DNA of 64,000 bases from Candidatus Hoaglandella endobia (GTDB lineage Bacteria; Pseudomonadota; Gammaproteobacteria; Enterobacterales; Enterobacteriaceae), in assembly GCF_900044015.1 (NCBI RefSeq), contig NZ_LN999835.1, positions 336,365 to 400,364 on the forward strand, given 5' to 3'. This document shows, one piece after another, positions 32,465 to 42,365 of this stretch. Position numbers and translations under genes: made by a program. A model generated the notes under the pieces. That model worked only from the letters and a program-made list of their open reading frames with translations, was not told where the DNA came from and did not search any database. Every line of letters begins with the position of its first letter. Within the stretch, counting starts at the first letter, position 1.

Positions 32465-34210
32465 CTAATTAAACCAATTTAGCCAACGTAACCCCCAGGG
32501 TTTACGCCGTTCATGTAAATTAATATTAGCGATGCGCTCCCGTATTTTTTTGACAATACTTGGCAGTTTATCACTATCAAACGGCATAGCGGTTAAGATT
32601 TCTAAAGCTTCATTGATAGTATGTACTGCCCAAAGAGAGAATTGCCCTTCTCGCACCGCCTTAATGACGTCATCGTGCAGACAGAGATGGCGCACGTTAG
32701 CAATTGGAAAAATTACGCCTTGAGTTCCGGTTAAGCCACGCGCTTGACATAGTGTATAAAAACCTTCGATTTTTTCGTTTATACTGCCAATAGGTTGCAC
32801 GTGGCCGAATTGGTCTACTGAGCCTGTGACAGCAATTTGCTGAGTTACTGGTTTATCTGCTAGGGCACTAATCAATGCTACCAATTCTGCCAAAGAAGCA
32901 CTGTCACCATCAACTTCACCATAGGACTGTTCAAATACTAATGAGGCGTTAAAAGGCAACTGTTGGTCTAGCTTTAGCACTGACATTAAAAACGCCTGCA
33001 TGATCATCATACCTTTAGCGTGCAAGTTACCACCTAGTTCTGCTTTACGCTCTACGTCGTTGATTTCTCCGTCTCCAATATGTACTACGCAGCTTATACG
33101 CGATGGCTCGCCAAATGAGAGAGGATGTCCTGGAAAATCAAGTACCGAAATCGCATTTACTTGACCTACTATCTGGCCTGCTGTTTCTACCATGATTTGT
33201 CTTTCTACAATATCATCTTGCATACGTTTGCTAAGGTAACTTTCTCGCCATACGCGGGTGTGTTCGCTGTCGATGACTGCCTGAGCGGTTAGCAACGACT
33301 GTGCACTACTATACAGTGCAGCTTCTTTCAGTCGACGGGTCAACCATTGTGGGCAAAGAGGTAATTTTTTCTGATCACCACTGTAGCGAATCGCTTGTTT
33401 TATTAGGACAGGCCAGGCGTCGGCTTCTAGCGCAGGCAGACTATGGTGTGCAGCGAGCATGTTAACCCAGGCACACCATTGCGCTATTGCAGAAGCACCA
33501 TTTATGCTTAATTCAGACTCAAATTCGCCATAGAAAGCTATACTATTAAGATTAGGTTCCAAATAGTTAAGATCAGCAATCGATTCACGCTCTCCTAGTA
33601 TGATTAGTCGTAAATTTAACGGCATCGACGGAACTGATACCGGCAGTGGGCAGCATTTATTTATCGGCAGCCAATCGAAACGTTGCTGTAAGATCATTTG
33701 TTTCAGCCGCAGCCATAGCAAAGGTTGATAGATCAGGGCGCGTGCGCCGACAATGAGCACACCGCCGTTGGCGCGATGCACTAAACCTGGCTGCAAATCT
33801 ATAAAATCACGGTAGCAGCGCAATGCGCCGAACAACTGCTCATGTTCCACCCAGCACTGCCAAGCGCATGTGTCACGAGCAGCGAAGTTATCTTCTGTTG
33901 TTACTGCTGGCTGCTCGCTTACGCCAATGCTGGTTACTATATAGCGACTGCCAATAGGTTTATTAGGTGTCGGAAGGATGTGGTTAACTGTTTGAGCAAT
34001 GAGGTTAAAATAGTCATTTTCCTCCTTTGCTGTCAGCAGCATAAAACGGCTAGAAAAATGTGAATGACAAAATTGCGTCAGTCCGTTCATTAACCGGGGC
34101 TGAAGCGATGCTAAAGGTTTTGGTAGAGGTAGGCATGGTTTATCAAAAACGGCCAAGAAATCTGTTAGATCTGGCAGTAAATATTTCCATTCCAATTTTT
34201 TATTGATCAA
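32465..34210 (-). CDS. lonH: Lon-like protease homologue LonH (YcbZ)
   Basis: This is a Lon-type (S16) protease homologue of unclear physiological role. It has 581 residues against 586 in E. coli YcbZ. The N-terminal part is the degenerate, poorly understood domain. The C-terminal protease domain has the catalytic Ser in GEVDGDSASLAELVAL and the Lys in GSINEKIEGFY. It sits next to fabA as in E. coli. The matP gene that should follow is missing. The nearby hspQ encodes a Lon specificity factor in E. coli, but lon itself is not in this window. Confidence 0.93.
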   Translation of the reverse strand: MINKKLEWKYLLPDLTDFLAVFDKPCLPLPKPLASLQPRLMNGLTQFCHSHFSSRFMLLTAKEENDYFNLIAQTVNHILPTPNKPIGSRYIVTSIGVSEQPAVTTEDNFAARDTCAWQCWVEHEQLFGALRCYRDFIDLQPGLVHRANGGVLIVGARALIYQPLLWLRLKQMILQQRFDWLPINKCCPLPVSVPSMPLNLRLIILGERESIADLNYLEPNLNSIAFYGEFESELSINGASAIAQWCAWVNMLAAHHSLPALEADAWPVLIKQAIRYSGDQKKLPLCPQWLTRRLKEAALYSSAQSLLTAQAVIDSEHTRVWRESYLSKRMQDDIVERQIMVETAGQIVGQVNAISVLDFPGHPLSFGEPSRISCVVHIGDGEINDVERKAELGGNLHAKGMMIMQAFLMSVLKLDQQLPFNASLVFEQSYGEVDGDSASLAELVALISALADKPVTQQIAVTGSVDQFGHVQPIGSINEKIEGFYTLCQARGLTGTQGVIFPIANVRHLCLHDDVIKAVREGQFSLWAVHTINEALEILTAMPFDSDKLPSIVKKIRERIANINLHERRKPWGLRWLNWFN

Positions 34211-34418
34211 ATTGATAATTAATTTTGATTAGACAATTATACAAAAAAAATAGATAGAGTTATATGTACCATATAACCAATTATAGAATATATATTATTA
34301 ATCGTTGTTATAGACTAATTAGGTCTTTTGGTAGAGTGGTAGAGAGCTTCTAAGGCACTACATAGTAGGATAGTTCAGGCTTTATGTTTACTATAACATA
34401 ACAAAAAAGTTTATTTAC

Positions 34419-34736
34419 TTAATTTCTTAAGCGTGGTGCTTGAAGTTGAATACGAATAGACTCTGCTAACTCGTCTAGCGTCGGTTGCTCTGGATGAAAA
34501 GAAAAAGATTCTCCCCCCAATTGCGCTTCTGCCAAATAAGTATGCACTGCTTTTCCCTCCTCATCTTCCATCACTACATAATACCAAGGTGCTGTGCGTA
34601 AGCTATTATCCGCTGCAATTTCATCTAGCAAAGGTTTTTCTAGAGAATATTCAGGATCTACGTCTATAATAACCCCTAGATACCCCAGCAGCTTATGCCT
34701 GACTTGTTGCCCTATCCCAAATTTGCTGGCAATCAT
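34419..34736 (-). CDS. hspQ: Heat shock protein HspQ
   Basis: HspQ is a small protein that in E. coli and relatives binds hemimethylated oriC DNA and acts as an allosteric activator of Lon. Started at [21 protein letters not shown] it has 105 residues, as in E. coli; a 12-codon in-frame extension upstream is not conserved. [20 protein letters not shown] and the C terminus [10 protein letters not shown] are nearly identical to E. coli. Neighbours in E. coli (rlmI, yccX) are gone, leaving it between lonH and tusE. Confidence 0.95.
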   Translation of the reverse strand: MIASKFGIGQQVRHKLLGYLGVIIDVDPEYSLEKPLLDEIAADNSLRTAPWYYVVMEDEEGKAVHTYLAEAQLGGESFSFHPEQPTLDELAESIRIQLQAPRLRN

Positions 34737-34946
34737 AATACCTCCAGTGTGAAAGCATGCCATCACCACCAAATAATGGTGAAAATTTAAGAAAAGTCAA
34801 GTATACACTAGAATAAATTAACTCTCTTGCTATACTACTAAGTAGTAGCTTATAATAAAGTAAGCACTTAAAAAAATAATAGATAGAAAGACTAATAGTC
34901 TCCTCTAATAATTTTCTATAAGAGGACAAAAATACGTAAACTTTAA

Positions 34947-35273
34947 CTATAAACATTTAACTGGTTTTGGTAAACCAGCTATTTTTGTAGCCTGTTTAGC
35001 AGGACCTTGAGGGAATAAACGGAATAAATAACGACTATTTACTTTAGTCTCACCGAATGACTTAGACATTGCTTGAATTAACATTCTAACTGTTGGCGAT
35101 GTATTATATTGTAAGTAAAAGTTTCTTACAAAACGAATAATCTCCCAGTGCGCTTCACTTAGCTTAATCTTTTCAAGACGTGCAATTTCTACCGCTAGTT
35201 CATCACACCAGTGTTGGTGATTAATTAAATACCCTTGCGCATCGGTAAGTATTTCAATACCATTAAATTGCAT
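34947..35273 (-). CDS. tusE: Sulfur-relay protein TusE
   Basis: TusE accepts persulfide from TusBCD and passes it to MnmA for 2-thiouridine at position 34 of Lys, Glu and Gln tRNAs. It has 108 residues against 109 in E. coli. Conserved [22 protein letters not shown] and [18 protein letters not shown] lead to the end LPKPVKCL, whose penultimate Cys is the persulfide carrier. It stands alone here; TusA-D and MnmA would have to be elsewhere for it to work. Confidence 0.95.
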   Translation of the reverse strand: MQFNGIEILTDAQGYLINHQHWCDELAVEIARLEKIKLSEAHWEIIRFVRNFYLQYNTSPTVRMLIQAMSKSFGETKVNSRYLFRLFPQGPAKQATKIAGLPKPVKCL

Positions 35274-35371
35274 GATTTAATGTAGTTTTCTTTTAAAGAA
35301 AGAGAAAATAAAAATTATTAAAATTTTAATATAATATAAACTAAAATTAGTTATTTAACTTAACTATTAGT

Positions 35372-36034
35372 TTAGTTATGATTACGATTAATAGTAAATA
35401 TATTTAATAAATTAACAAATATATTGTACAATGAAACATAGATACTTACTGTAGCTCTGATATAGTTTGTTTCCCCATTTTGAATAATATTGTTTGTTTC
35501 CCAAAGAAACGTTCCAGCAGAAAATAAAATAGACATTATACTAATAGTCAATGATAATGCTGCAATATGTAAAAATAAATTAGCAATAATCGCGATAGTT
35601 AATACCACAAAGCCTGTAATTAACATCCCAGAAAGGAAAGACATGTTCCTTTTTGTAGTTAGGACATAAGCTGAACAGCAAAAAAAGACTAAAGCGGTAC
35701 CTCCTAATGACAGCAGAATTACGTCTTTTGACCCGGAGTATAGCAGCATACTAAGTAACGGACCTAAGGTGTAGCCCATAAAACCAGTTAACGCAAAGGT
35801 GGCTAGAATACCTGCTGGCTGATTTGATAGCCGATGCGTCAGGAACAACAGAAAATAAAAACCAACCATGGTTAGAATTAACCCAGGTGCCGGTAAATGT
35901 AGCACGGTGCTTGTGGTGGCAGTAAAAGTAGAAAATGCCAATGTAAGAGACAGTAAAAAATAGGTGTTACGCAGCACTTTATGTGTACTTAATAACGATG
36001 GTCTGCGTGAGAATATCGTAATCAAACGATCCAT
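35372..36034 (-). CDS. yccA: Bax inhibitor-1 family membrane protein YccA
   Basis: YccA is a polytopic inner-membrane protein, an FtsH substrate and modulator that protects SecY from degradation in E. coli. It has 220 residues against 219. About seven transmembrane segments are visible and the family signature GGTALVFFCCSAYVLTTKRNM is intact, as is ETNYIRATVSIYVSLYNIFV. AGAGG precedes the ATG at a good distance (AGAGGTACATT). It lies next to serT as in E. coli. Confidence 0.95.
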   Translation of the reverse strand: MDRLITIFSRRPSLLSTHKVLRNTYFLLSLTLAFSTFTATTSTVLHLPAPGLILTMVGFYFLLFLTHRLSNQPAGILATFALTGFMGYTLGPLLSMLLYSGSKDVILLSLGGTALVFFCCSAYVLTTKRNMSFLSGMLITGFVVLTIAIIANLFLHIAALSLTISIMSILFSAGTFLWETNNIIQNGETNYIRATVSIYVSLYNIFVNLLNIFTINRNHN

Positions 36035-36361
36035 AATGTACCTCTTTCATTCATTTGAAATATGAAATATAATCAAAAAAATAAGTTTTTGATAATTTAC
36101 TTAAATAAGTATTAAGTTATTTAGTATAGTAGATAACTGCTATTTATTTCTATTTATTTTACCTATCTTTACGCATCAAAACTTTTAGTTTAAAGTAAAA
36201 AAATAAAAAAATCATAAAAATAACTAAAGAGTAGAGATAATAAATAAACAAATATAGTTAATATATTATAATTACAATTAATAGTATAATACTATTAATT
36301 TAATAAATAACCTTTACAATATAAAAATTATGATTATATTATAGTTATAGTTTACCGTTGT
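36035..36361. other. AT-rich yccA/serT spacer with a 25-bp palindrome
   Basis: This is 327 bp of very AT-rich DNA without a gene. It holds a perfect inverted repeat at 36276-36300 (12-bp arms AATTAATAGTAT/ATACTATTAATT around one base) and, on the other strand, a weak yccA promoter candidate (TTATCA, 18 bp, TATATT). The serT promoter is listed separately. Confidence 0.5.
36313..36342 (+). promoter_or_regulatory. Candidate sigma70 promoter of serT
   Basis: TTTACA (36313-36318), an 18-bp spacer and TATTAT (36337-36342) end 19 bp before the tRNA. Each hexamer matches consensus at five of six positions. The AT-rich background lowers confidence. Confidence 0.5.
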
Positions 36362-36449
36362 GGAGGAGTGGCCGAGTGGTTGAAGGCACCGGTCTTGAAA
36401 ACCGGAAAAGGGCAACCTTTCGTGAGTTCAAATCTCACCTCCTCCGCCA
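36362..36449 (+). tRNA. serT: tRNA-Ser(UGA)
   Basis: This is an 88-nt class II tRNA with acceptor GGAGGAG/CTCCTCC, anticodon TGA (TCTTGAAAA), a long variable arm, discriminator G and an encoded CCA (36447-36449). It lies next to yccA, the position of serT in E. coli. Confidence 0.96.
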
Positions 36450-36478
36450 TTGAAATTGATGATTATTGATGATTGAAG

Positions 36479-37054
36479 TTAACAACTAATATAAAAATTA
36501 GCATACACCCGTTGCCATAATAACTTAATTGTATCTATCACTACCAAATACTGAAATATGCAGATATTGTCTGGATACAACAGAGCAAATAACAGCGTAG
36601 CAGTGCATAGTCGCTTTAGCTGTTTACTTGTAGCTGATGAAAAAAGCAGAAGACGAAATCGACAACGGTATGGCCACAGTAAAGGTACTCCAGCGGGAGT
36701 TAGAATATCAGCCATGATGTGGCTTGAATAGCCTATTATCATAGCATAATATACATCAAGGGGGATAAATTCTTGCGGTAAACATAAAGTAAAAAATAAA
36801 ATACCGGCTATAATAGCCATAAAACTATGGGTAAAACCACGATGACCAAATATATAGGCAATAGGAACGGAAAGCCAGAATAAACGTTGGCCTAATAACG
36901 ATTTTGGATGATCAAGATCTGGTAGTAGACAGGTCAACACTGCACCAGAGATAATATGCCACCAGTCCCCCTGTGATAAAGGGGGGAAGCAAGATATTTT
37001 TTTTACTAAGATGGCACTAGCTAAAGCAAAAATAAAATGCCCTTCGGCGTTCAT
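36479..37054 (-). CDS. ydjM: YdjM-family inner-membrane protein (DUF457)
   Basis: The protein has 191 residues against 196 in E. coli YdjM. It belongs to the membrane-bound, predicted metal-dependent hydrolase family. Conserved features are the N terminus NAEGHFIFALASAI, QGDWWHI, LLPDLDHPKSLLGQRL, FGHRGFTHSFMA and SHIMADILTPAGVPLLWPYR, with His/Asp residues that could bind metal and four or more hydrophobic segments. The function is not established; in E. coli the gene is LexA-controlled. The C-terminal 40 residues are divergent. It lies between serT (opposite strand) and hpt, a junction not found in E. coli. Confidence 0.9.
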   Translation of the reverse strand: MNAEGHFIFALASAILVKKISCFPPLSQGDWWHIISGAVLTCLLPDLDHPKSLLGQRLFWLSVPIAYIFGHRGFTHSFMAIIAGILFFTLCLPQEFIPLDVYYAMIIGYSSHIMADILTPAGVPLLWPYRCRFRLLLFSSATSKQLKRLCTATLLFALLYPDNICIFQYLVVIDTIKLLWQRVYANFYISC

Positions 37055-37135
37055 AGAAAGAACGAAGTAAGAAATGAATTTTTGTGATTTGTCATCGATA
37101 AATTAATCCGAGATAGCCTAAAATGATTAACCCTA

Positions 37136-37666
37136 CTAGGCTACTGCTACCAACCTACCAACATAGGGTAGATGGCGGTACCTTTGAGAATAATCGATAC
37201 CGTAGCCTACAACAAACTCATCTGGGATAGTAAATCCAACCCATTCCACCACTACTTTAACCTCACGACGGTTTGGTTTATCCAATAACGTACAAATAGA
37301 GATAGATTGAGGATGGCGTAACGCCAGAATCTCGCATACCCGGCTAAGCGTCTTGCCAGAATCTATAATATCCTCAACTATGAGGACATCTTTGCCACTA
37401 ATATCATCATCAATATCTTTGATAATTGTAACGTCATAGCATGAATTTATACCCATTCCATAGCTTGAGGTGGTTATGAAATCTATTTCATGTGACACAC
37501 TCAAAGCTCTGCATAAATCTGCTATAAATATAAACGAACCACGCAGCAGAGCAATCAGTACAACGTTACTGCTGTAACGATAATGATCACTTATGGACAG
37601 CCCTAGCTCAGCAATGCGCTGAGCAATATCCTGTTTAGAAATCAACACTTCTACAGTATATTTCAT
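37136..37666 (-). CDS. hpt: Hypoxanthine phosphoribosyltransferase Hpt
   Basis: Hpt salvages hypoxanthine (and guanine) to IMP/GMP using PRPP. It has 176 residues, close to E. coli. The PRPP-binding loop [17 protein letters not shown], the flexible loop region ASSYG-like [11 protein letters not shown] and the C-terminal [17 protein letters not shown] are intact. Purine salvage suits a symbiont that takes bases from its host. Its E. coli neighbourhood (acnB-yacL-...-hpt) is partly kept: acnB follows upstream after 111 bp. Confidence 0.95.
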   Translation of the reverse strand: MKYTVEVLISKQDIAQRIAELGLSISDHYRYSSNVVLIALLRGSFIFIADLCRALSVSHEIDFITTSSYGMGINSCYDVTIIKDIDDDISGKDVLIVEDIIDSGKTLSRVCEILALRHPQSISICTLLDKPNRREVKVVVEWVGFTIPDEFVVGYGIDYSQRYRHLPYVGRLVAVA

Positions 37667-37777
37667 TGCGAATCTATCATTTTGTTAGATAGATGGTAAA
37701 AAGCTCATTTTAGCACAATTTACTTGACTAGAATTAATCATAATAATTGATTTTTAATCAATTATTTTGAATACCGG

Positions 37778-40375
37778 TTAAACCTTGGTTTGAAAAATAA
37801 CCTTATCAGCTTTTTCAGTATATTCACTCAGGCGAGCAAAATTTAAGTATGAGGTTTCAACAGCAGTCTTATCCATAAGACGCATTGCCTGAAGATATTC
37901 TTCTACAGTAGGCAAACGACCTAACATAGATGTTACGGCCGCTAGTTCGGCAGATGCTAAATAAACATTGGCGCCATTGCCCATACGGTTAGGGAAGTTA
38001 CGGGTAGAGGTAGAAACTACAGTAGCGCCGTCCATAACTCGAGCCTGATTACCCATACACAGAGAGCAGCCTGGAATTTCTATACGCGCGCCGCTTTTAC
38101 GAAAAACATTATAATACCCCTCAGCTGTTAGCTGAGCAGCATCCATTTTAGTCGGCGGTGCGATCCATAGCCTGGTAGGCAATTGACCTTTATGCTTGTA
38201 AAGCAGTTTACCTACAGATCGAAAATGACTAATATTTGTCATACAAGAACCAACAAAAATTTCATCAATCTTACTACCGGCAACATCTGATAATAGACGG
38301 GCGTCGTCAGGATCGTTCGGTGCGCATAATATAGGCTCGGTAATTTCATCTAGGTTAATATCAATAACTGCAACGTATTCAGCATCAGCATCCGCTGACA
38401 GCAACGTCGGATTAACGAGCCAGCTTTCCATTTTTTTTATACGTCGCTCTAGGGTGCGACGGTCACCATAGCCTTCCCATATCATCCATTTTAAAAGTAC
38501 AACATTAGAATTTAAGTACTCGGTAATGGGGTCTTGATCAAGCTTGATTGTACAGCCTGCAGTAGAACGTTCTGCAGAGGCGTCAGCCAGTTCAAAAGCC
38601 TGCTCTACTTTTAACTGCGGCAAACCCTCTATTTCCATGATTAGACCAGAGAAAATGTTTTTTTTAATCTTTTTTTTATCAACTGTCAGCAGTCCTTGCT
38701 TAATTGCATAATAAGGAATTGCATGCACCAAATCTCGAATGGTGATTCCAGTATGCATAGTGCCTTTAAAGCGAACGAGCACTGATTCTGGCATATCTAG
38801 CGGGATAATTCCCGTTGATGCTGCAAAGGCAACTAGCCCAGAGCCAGCAGGAAACGAAATCCCGATAGGAAACCGAGTATGAGAATCTCCGCCAGTACCT
38901 ACTGTATCGGGCAAAAGCATACGATTAAGCCAAGAGTGAATAATGCCATCTCCCGGACGTAGGGAAACACCGCCACGATTCATAATAAATTCCGGCAGGG
39001 TATGATGATTTTGCACATCTACAGGCTTAGGATAGGCAGCAGTATGACAAAAAGACTGTATTACCAGATCAGCAGAGAAGCCTAGACACGCCAGATCATT
39101 CAATTCATCACGGGTCATTGGGCCGGTTGTATCCTGAGATCCAACCGACGTCATTTTTGGCTCGCAATACTGACCTGGACGTACTCCAGAGATGCCACAG
39201 GCACGGCCAACTATTTTTTGCGCTAGCGTATATCCTTTATCGCTGGCAGCAACATCACGTGCATGGCGAAAAATATTGTTTGACGGTATCCCAAGAGATT
39301 CACACGCGCGTTTGGTCAGCCCTCTACCGATGAGAAGCGGTATACGGCCTCCGGCACGAAATTCATCTACTAGCATATCTTTTTTAAGGTTAAAACTAGT
39401 TAATAGTCTGCTATTATCGTGCTGACAAATTTTTCCTGCAACCGGGTATATGTCGATAACATCGCCCATATTCAAATCTGATACGTCTACCTCTATGGGT
39501 AGAGCGCCGGCGTCTTCCATAGTATTAAAGAAAATTGGCGCAATTTTGCTGCCTAATACTATCCCACCACTGCGTTTGTTCGGTATATAAGGAATATCAT
39601 ATCCCATAAACCATAGGACGGAATTGGTAGCAGATTTACGCGATGAACCGGTACCAACCACATCGCCGACATATGCCAGCGGATAACCTTTTTTGTTTAG
39701 AGCCTCAATTTGCTTGATAGGTCCAACGTTACCAGGTTCATCGGGAAATATTCCATCACGGGAGTTTTTTAGCATTGACAGCGCATGTAGCGGGATATCC
39801 GACCGTGACCATGCATCTTGAGCTGGTGAAAGATCGTCAGTGTTAGTTTCTCCAGTTACTTTAAAAACAGTCACGGTAATTTTTTCTGCAAGTTTTGGGC
39901 GAGATAAAAACCATTCTGCATTTGCCCAGGAGATTATTACTTCCTGCGCATAGTGATTGCCGTCTTTAGCTTTTTTTTCAACATCATAAAAGTTATCAAA
40001 CAACAATATTATAGTTTTAAGCACGCGTGCAGCGATAGGAGCCAATGCTTCGTTGTGCAGTGCTTCCAACAGCGGAGCAATATTATAACCGCCCTGCATC
40101 GTACCCAGTAATTCAATGGCTTTTTCCGCCGTTATTAGTGGCGATTGCTTTTTTCCCTTAGCGATAGAAGCAAGAAAGCTTGCTTTGATATAAGCTGCTT
40201 CATCCACACCAGGTGGCACCCGATGAGTCAACAATTCCAGTAAATAGACTTCTTCGCCTGCCGGCGGTTTTTTCAGTAGATCAACTAACGCTACCATTTG
40301 TAAGGCATCAAGAGGCTTAGGAACAATGCCCTGTGCAGCACGCTCGGCAACATGCTTACGATAAGCTTCTAGCAC
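37778..40375 (-). CDS. acnB: Aconitate hydratase B
   Basis: AcnB interconverts citrate and isocitrate in the TCA cycle. It has 865 residues, exactly the E. coli length. An N-terminal HEAT-like domain (residues 1-160) is followed by the swivel domain and the catalytic core. The [4Fe-4S] ligand cysteines are seen in FVGSCMTNISHF and IPGCSLCMGNQARV, and the substrate motif GSSRKSATNS is present. It lies near lpd as in E. coli (yacH lost). The gene looks fully functional. Confidence 0.97.
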   Translation of the reverse strand: MLEAYRKHVAERAAQGIVPKPLDALQMVALVDLLKKPPAGEEVYLLELLTHRVPPGVDEAAYIKASFLASIAKGKKQSPLITAEKAIELLGTMQGGYNIAPLLEALHNEALAPIAARVLKTIILLFDNFYDVEKKAKDGNHYAQEVIISWANAEWFLSRPKLAEKITVTVFKVTGETNTDDLSPAQDAWSRSDIPLHALSMLKNSRDGIFPDEPGNVGPIKQIEALNKKGYPLAYVGDVVGTGSSRKSATNSVLWFMGYDIPYIPNKRSGGIVLGSKIAPIFFNTMEDAGALPIEVDVSDLNMGDVIDIYPVAGKICQHDNSRLLTSFNLKKDMLVDEFRAGGRIPLLIGRGLTKRACESLGIPSNNIFRHARDVAASDKGYTLAQKIVGRACGISGVRPGQYCEPKMTSVGSQDTTGPMTRDELNDLACLGFSADLVIQSFCHTAAYPKPVDVQNHHTLPEFIMNRGGVSLRPGDGIIHSWLNRMLLPDTVGTGGDSHTRFPIGISFPAGSGLVAFAASTGIIPLDMPESVLVRFKGTMHTGITIRDLVHAIPYYAIKQGLLTVDKKKIKKNIFSGLIMEIEGLPQLKVEQAFELADASAERSTAGCTIKLDQDPITEYLNSNVVLLKWMIWEGYGDRRTLERRIKKMESWLVNPTLLSADADAEYVAVIDINLDEITEPILCAPNDPDDARLLSDVAGSKIDEIFVGSCMTNISHFRSVGKLLYKHKGQLPTRLWIAPPTKMDAAQLTAEGYYNVFRKSGARIEIPGCSLCMGNQARVMDGATVVSTSTRNFPNRMGNGANVYLASAELAAVTSMLGRLPTVEEYLQAMRLMDKTAVETSYLNFARLSEYTEKADKVIFQTKV

Positions 40376-40740
40376 AACGTTCTCCTAATGATTAAGTACT
40401 AGCTCTTACTATTGAGAAACATTCTATTAACTGAAAAAAAAGAAAGCACCACCATCTCTATAATTTACATGCAGCCTTGAACTGCAAAGCGCAGGGGAGG
40501 TTTATAATTTTTCTTCTTTATGATACTTCCATACTCTCCACTATCCTTATTAGGAACTAACAGTTAAAACAGTTAAAATAAGTGTGTTCTAAAACAGACT
40601 AGATTATTATTTTAGTCACCCTGCTACTAAGAGCAGTAGATCTAGGATAAAATTATATTATATAATATGGTTTATTTAAATCAGTCAATAGCGCATTCGT
40701 TATACCGATCCGCGAAGTTTTTGATCTTGGCTAGGAGCCT
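40376..40740. other. lpd/acnB spacer, no gene seen
   Basis: This 365-bp AT-rich stretch must hold the acnB promoter and the lpd 3' end. I see a small CTGCT/AGCAG hairpin near 40620-40637 and an ATATTATATAATAT palindrome near 40655-40668, but no recognisable gene remnant of yacH and no clear terminator. Confidence 0.5.
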
Positions 40741-42177
40741 TTATAAGTATTTATTTTTATTGATCTTAAAATTAGGCAAATCGGTAATGGTACCTTCGTA
40801 TATTTCTGCTGCCAGTCCCACTGATTCGTGCAGTGTGGGGTGTGCATGAATAGTCAGTGCGATATCTGCTGCATCGCAACCCATCTCAATAGCCAAGCCT
40901 ATCTCCCCTAGTAATTCACCACCATTTACGCCGACTACTGCACCGCCAATAACCCGGTGCGATTCTTTATCAAAAATTAGTTTTGTTATACCTTCCTGGC
41001 AATTAGATGCAATAGCACGACCAGAGGCAGACCAGGGGAAGATCACTATTTCATAGCTGATACCTTTTTCTTTAGCTTCTTTCTCAGTAAGACCAACCCA
41101 CGCCAATTCTGGTTCGGTATAAGCGATAGAAGGAATAACTTTAGGGTCAAAATAGTAATTTTTTCCAGCTATAATTTCTGCCGCAACGTGCCCCTCGTGG
41201 GTACCTTTGTGCGCTAGCATCGGTTGCCCGACAATATCGCCGATAGCGTAGATATGAGGCACATTAGTGCGCATTTGTTTATTAACGTGGATAAAACCTT
41301 GATTATCAACTGCAACTTCGGCCTGTTCTGCATCCAGTAATTTACCGTTTGGTACGCGGCCTACAGCAACTAATACAGCATCGTAGCGCTGGACTTCTTT
41401 CGGCGCTTTTCTCCCTGCCATTCTAACATATATGCCGTCATCTTCTGCTTCCATAGTCGTAATTTTAGTTTCCAGTATTAAGTTAAAATGTGAACTAATT
41501 CGCTTAGCAAAAAATTGTACTACGTCTTTATCGGCAGCTGGAAGAATATGATTGCACATTTCCACTACATCAATTTCTGAACCTAGAGCGTGATAAATGG
41601 TAGCCATTTCTAAACCGATAATGCCACCACCCATAACCAGCAGCCGCTTCGGTACAGTTGTTAACACAAGCGCATCAGTAGAATCCCATATACGAGGATC
41701 ACCATAGGGGATAAATGGAAGTTGAACTGGACGGGAACCAGCAGCGATAATGGCATTATCGAATGTAACAACGGTGGTGGTACCGTTGTTTTTCTGCACT
41801 TGTAGGGTATGGGAGCAGGTGAATTTGCCGTAGCCATTGACCATTTTCACTTTACGCTCTTTTGCCATTTTGTTTAAACTACTGGTCAACTGAGCAACTA
41901 CTTTTTCTTTCCAGGTTCGTACGTTGTTGAGATTAATTTGAGGTTCGCCGAAAATAATGCCATTTTTACTCAGTGCTTTAGCCTCTTTGATCACTTTAGC
42001 GACATGCAATAAAGCCTTAGATGGAATACAGCCTACATTTAGACAGACACCGCCGAGAGTAGCGTGACGTTCCACTAGAACAGTATCTAGACCTAAATCA
42101 GCACAACGGAAAGCCGCAGAATACCCACCTGGACCAGACCCAATTACTACTACTTGAGTTTTTATTTCGCTACTCAT
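40741..42177 (-). CDS. lpd: Dihydrolipoyl dehydrogenase (E3)
   Basis: Lpd reoxidises dihydrolipoamide on the 2-oxoacid dehydrogenase complexes with FAD and NAD+. It has 478 residues against 474 in E. coli. The FAD motif GSGPGGYSAAFRCADLG, the redox-active disulfide LGGVCLNVGCIPSKALL, the NAD motif VMGGGIIGLEMATIYHALG and the C-terminal catalytic HAHPTLHE are all intact. It follows aceF after 188 bp, so it may have its own promoter as in E. coli. Confidence 0.97.
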   Translation of the reverse strand: MSSEIKTQVVVIGSGPGGYSAAFRCADLGLDTVLVERHATLGGVCLNVGCIPSKALLHVAKVIKEAKALSKNGIIFGEPQINLNNVRTWKEKVVAQLTSSLNKMAKERKVKMVNGYGKFTCSHTLQVQKNNGTTTVVTFDNAIIAAGSRPVQLPFIPYGDPRIWDSTDALVLTTVPKRLLVMGGGIIGLEMATIYHALGSEIDVVEMCNHILPAADKDVVQFFAKRISSHFNLILETKITTMEAEDDGIYVRMAGRKAPKEVQRYDAVLVAVGRVPNGKLLDAEQAEVAVDNQGFIHVNKQMRTNVPHIYAIGDIVGQPMLAHKGTHEGHVAAEIIAGKNYYFDPKVIPSIAYTEPELAWVGLTEKEAKEKGISYEIVIFPWSASGRAIASNCQEGITKLIFDKESHRVIGGAVVGVNGGELLGEIGLAIEMGCDAADIALTIHAHPTLHESVGLAAEIYEGTITDLPNFKINKNKYL

Positions 42178-42365
42178 ATAGTTCTATGACCTCTTAGTTA
42201 TTTATCCGGCTGTTCAGGCAGAAATTGATTACATCAATTTATTGGAGCACAAAAATTGCTAATGTCTAACGGGAAATAAGCAATCATCTTTTACTAAAAG
42301 TAAAGACATGCCAATCCCATCAGATAAGGCAAAAATGAAAACTCTAATCTAAGTCTTACATTGTC

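Noticed and set aside
34318-34370. tRNA-like text (GGTAGAGTGGTAGAGAGCTTCTAAGGC) between lonH and hspQ
   Set aside because: D-arm-like letters appear, but no acceptor stem, anticodon stem or T arm can be paired, so it is not a tRNA and at best a decayed one.
34693-34956. 87-codon minus-strand frame upstream of and overlapping hspQ
   Set aside because: It overlaps the conserved hspQ start in another frame, is low-complexity in composition and resembles nothing known.
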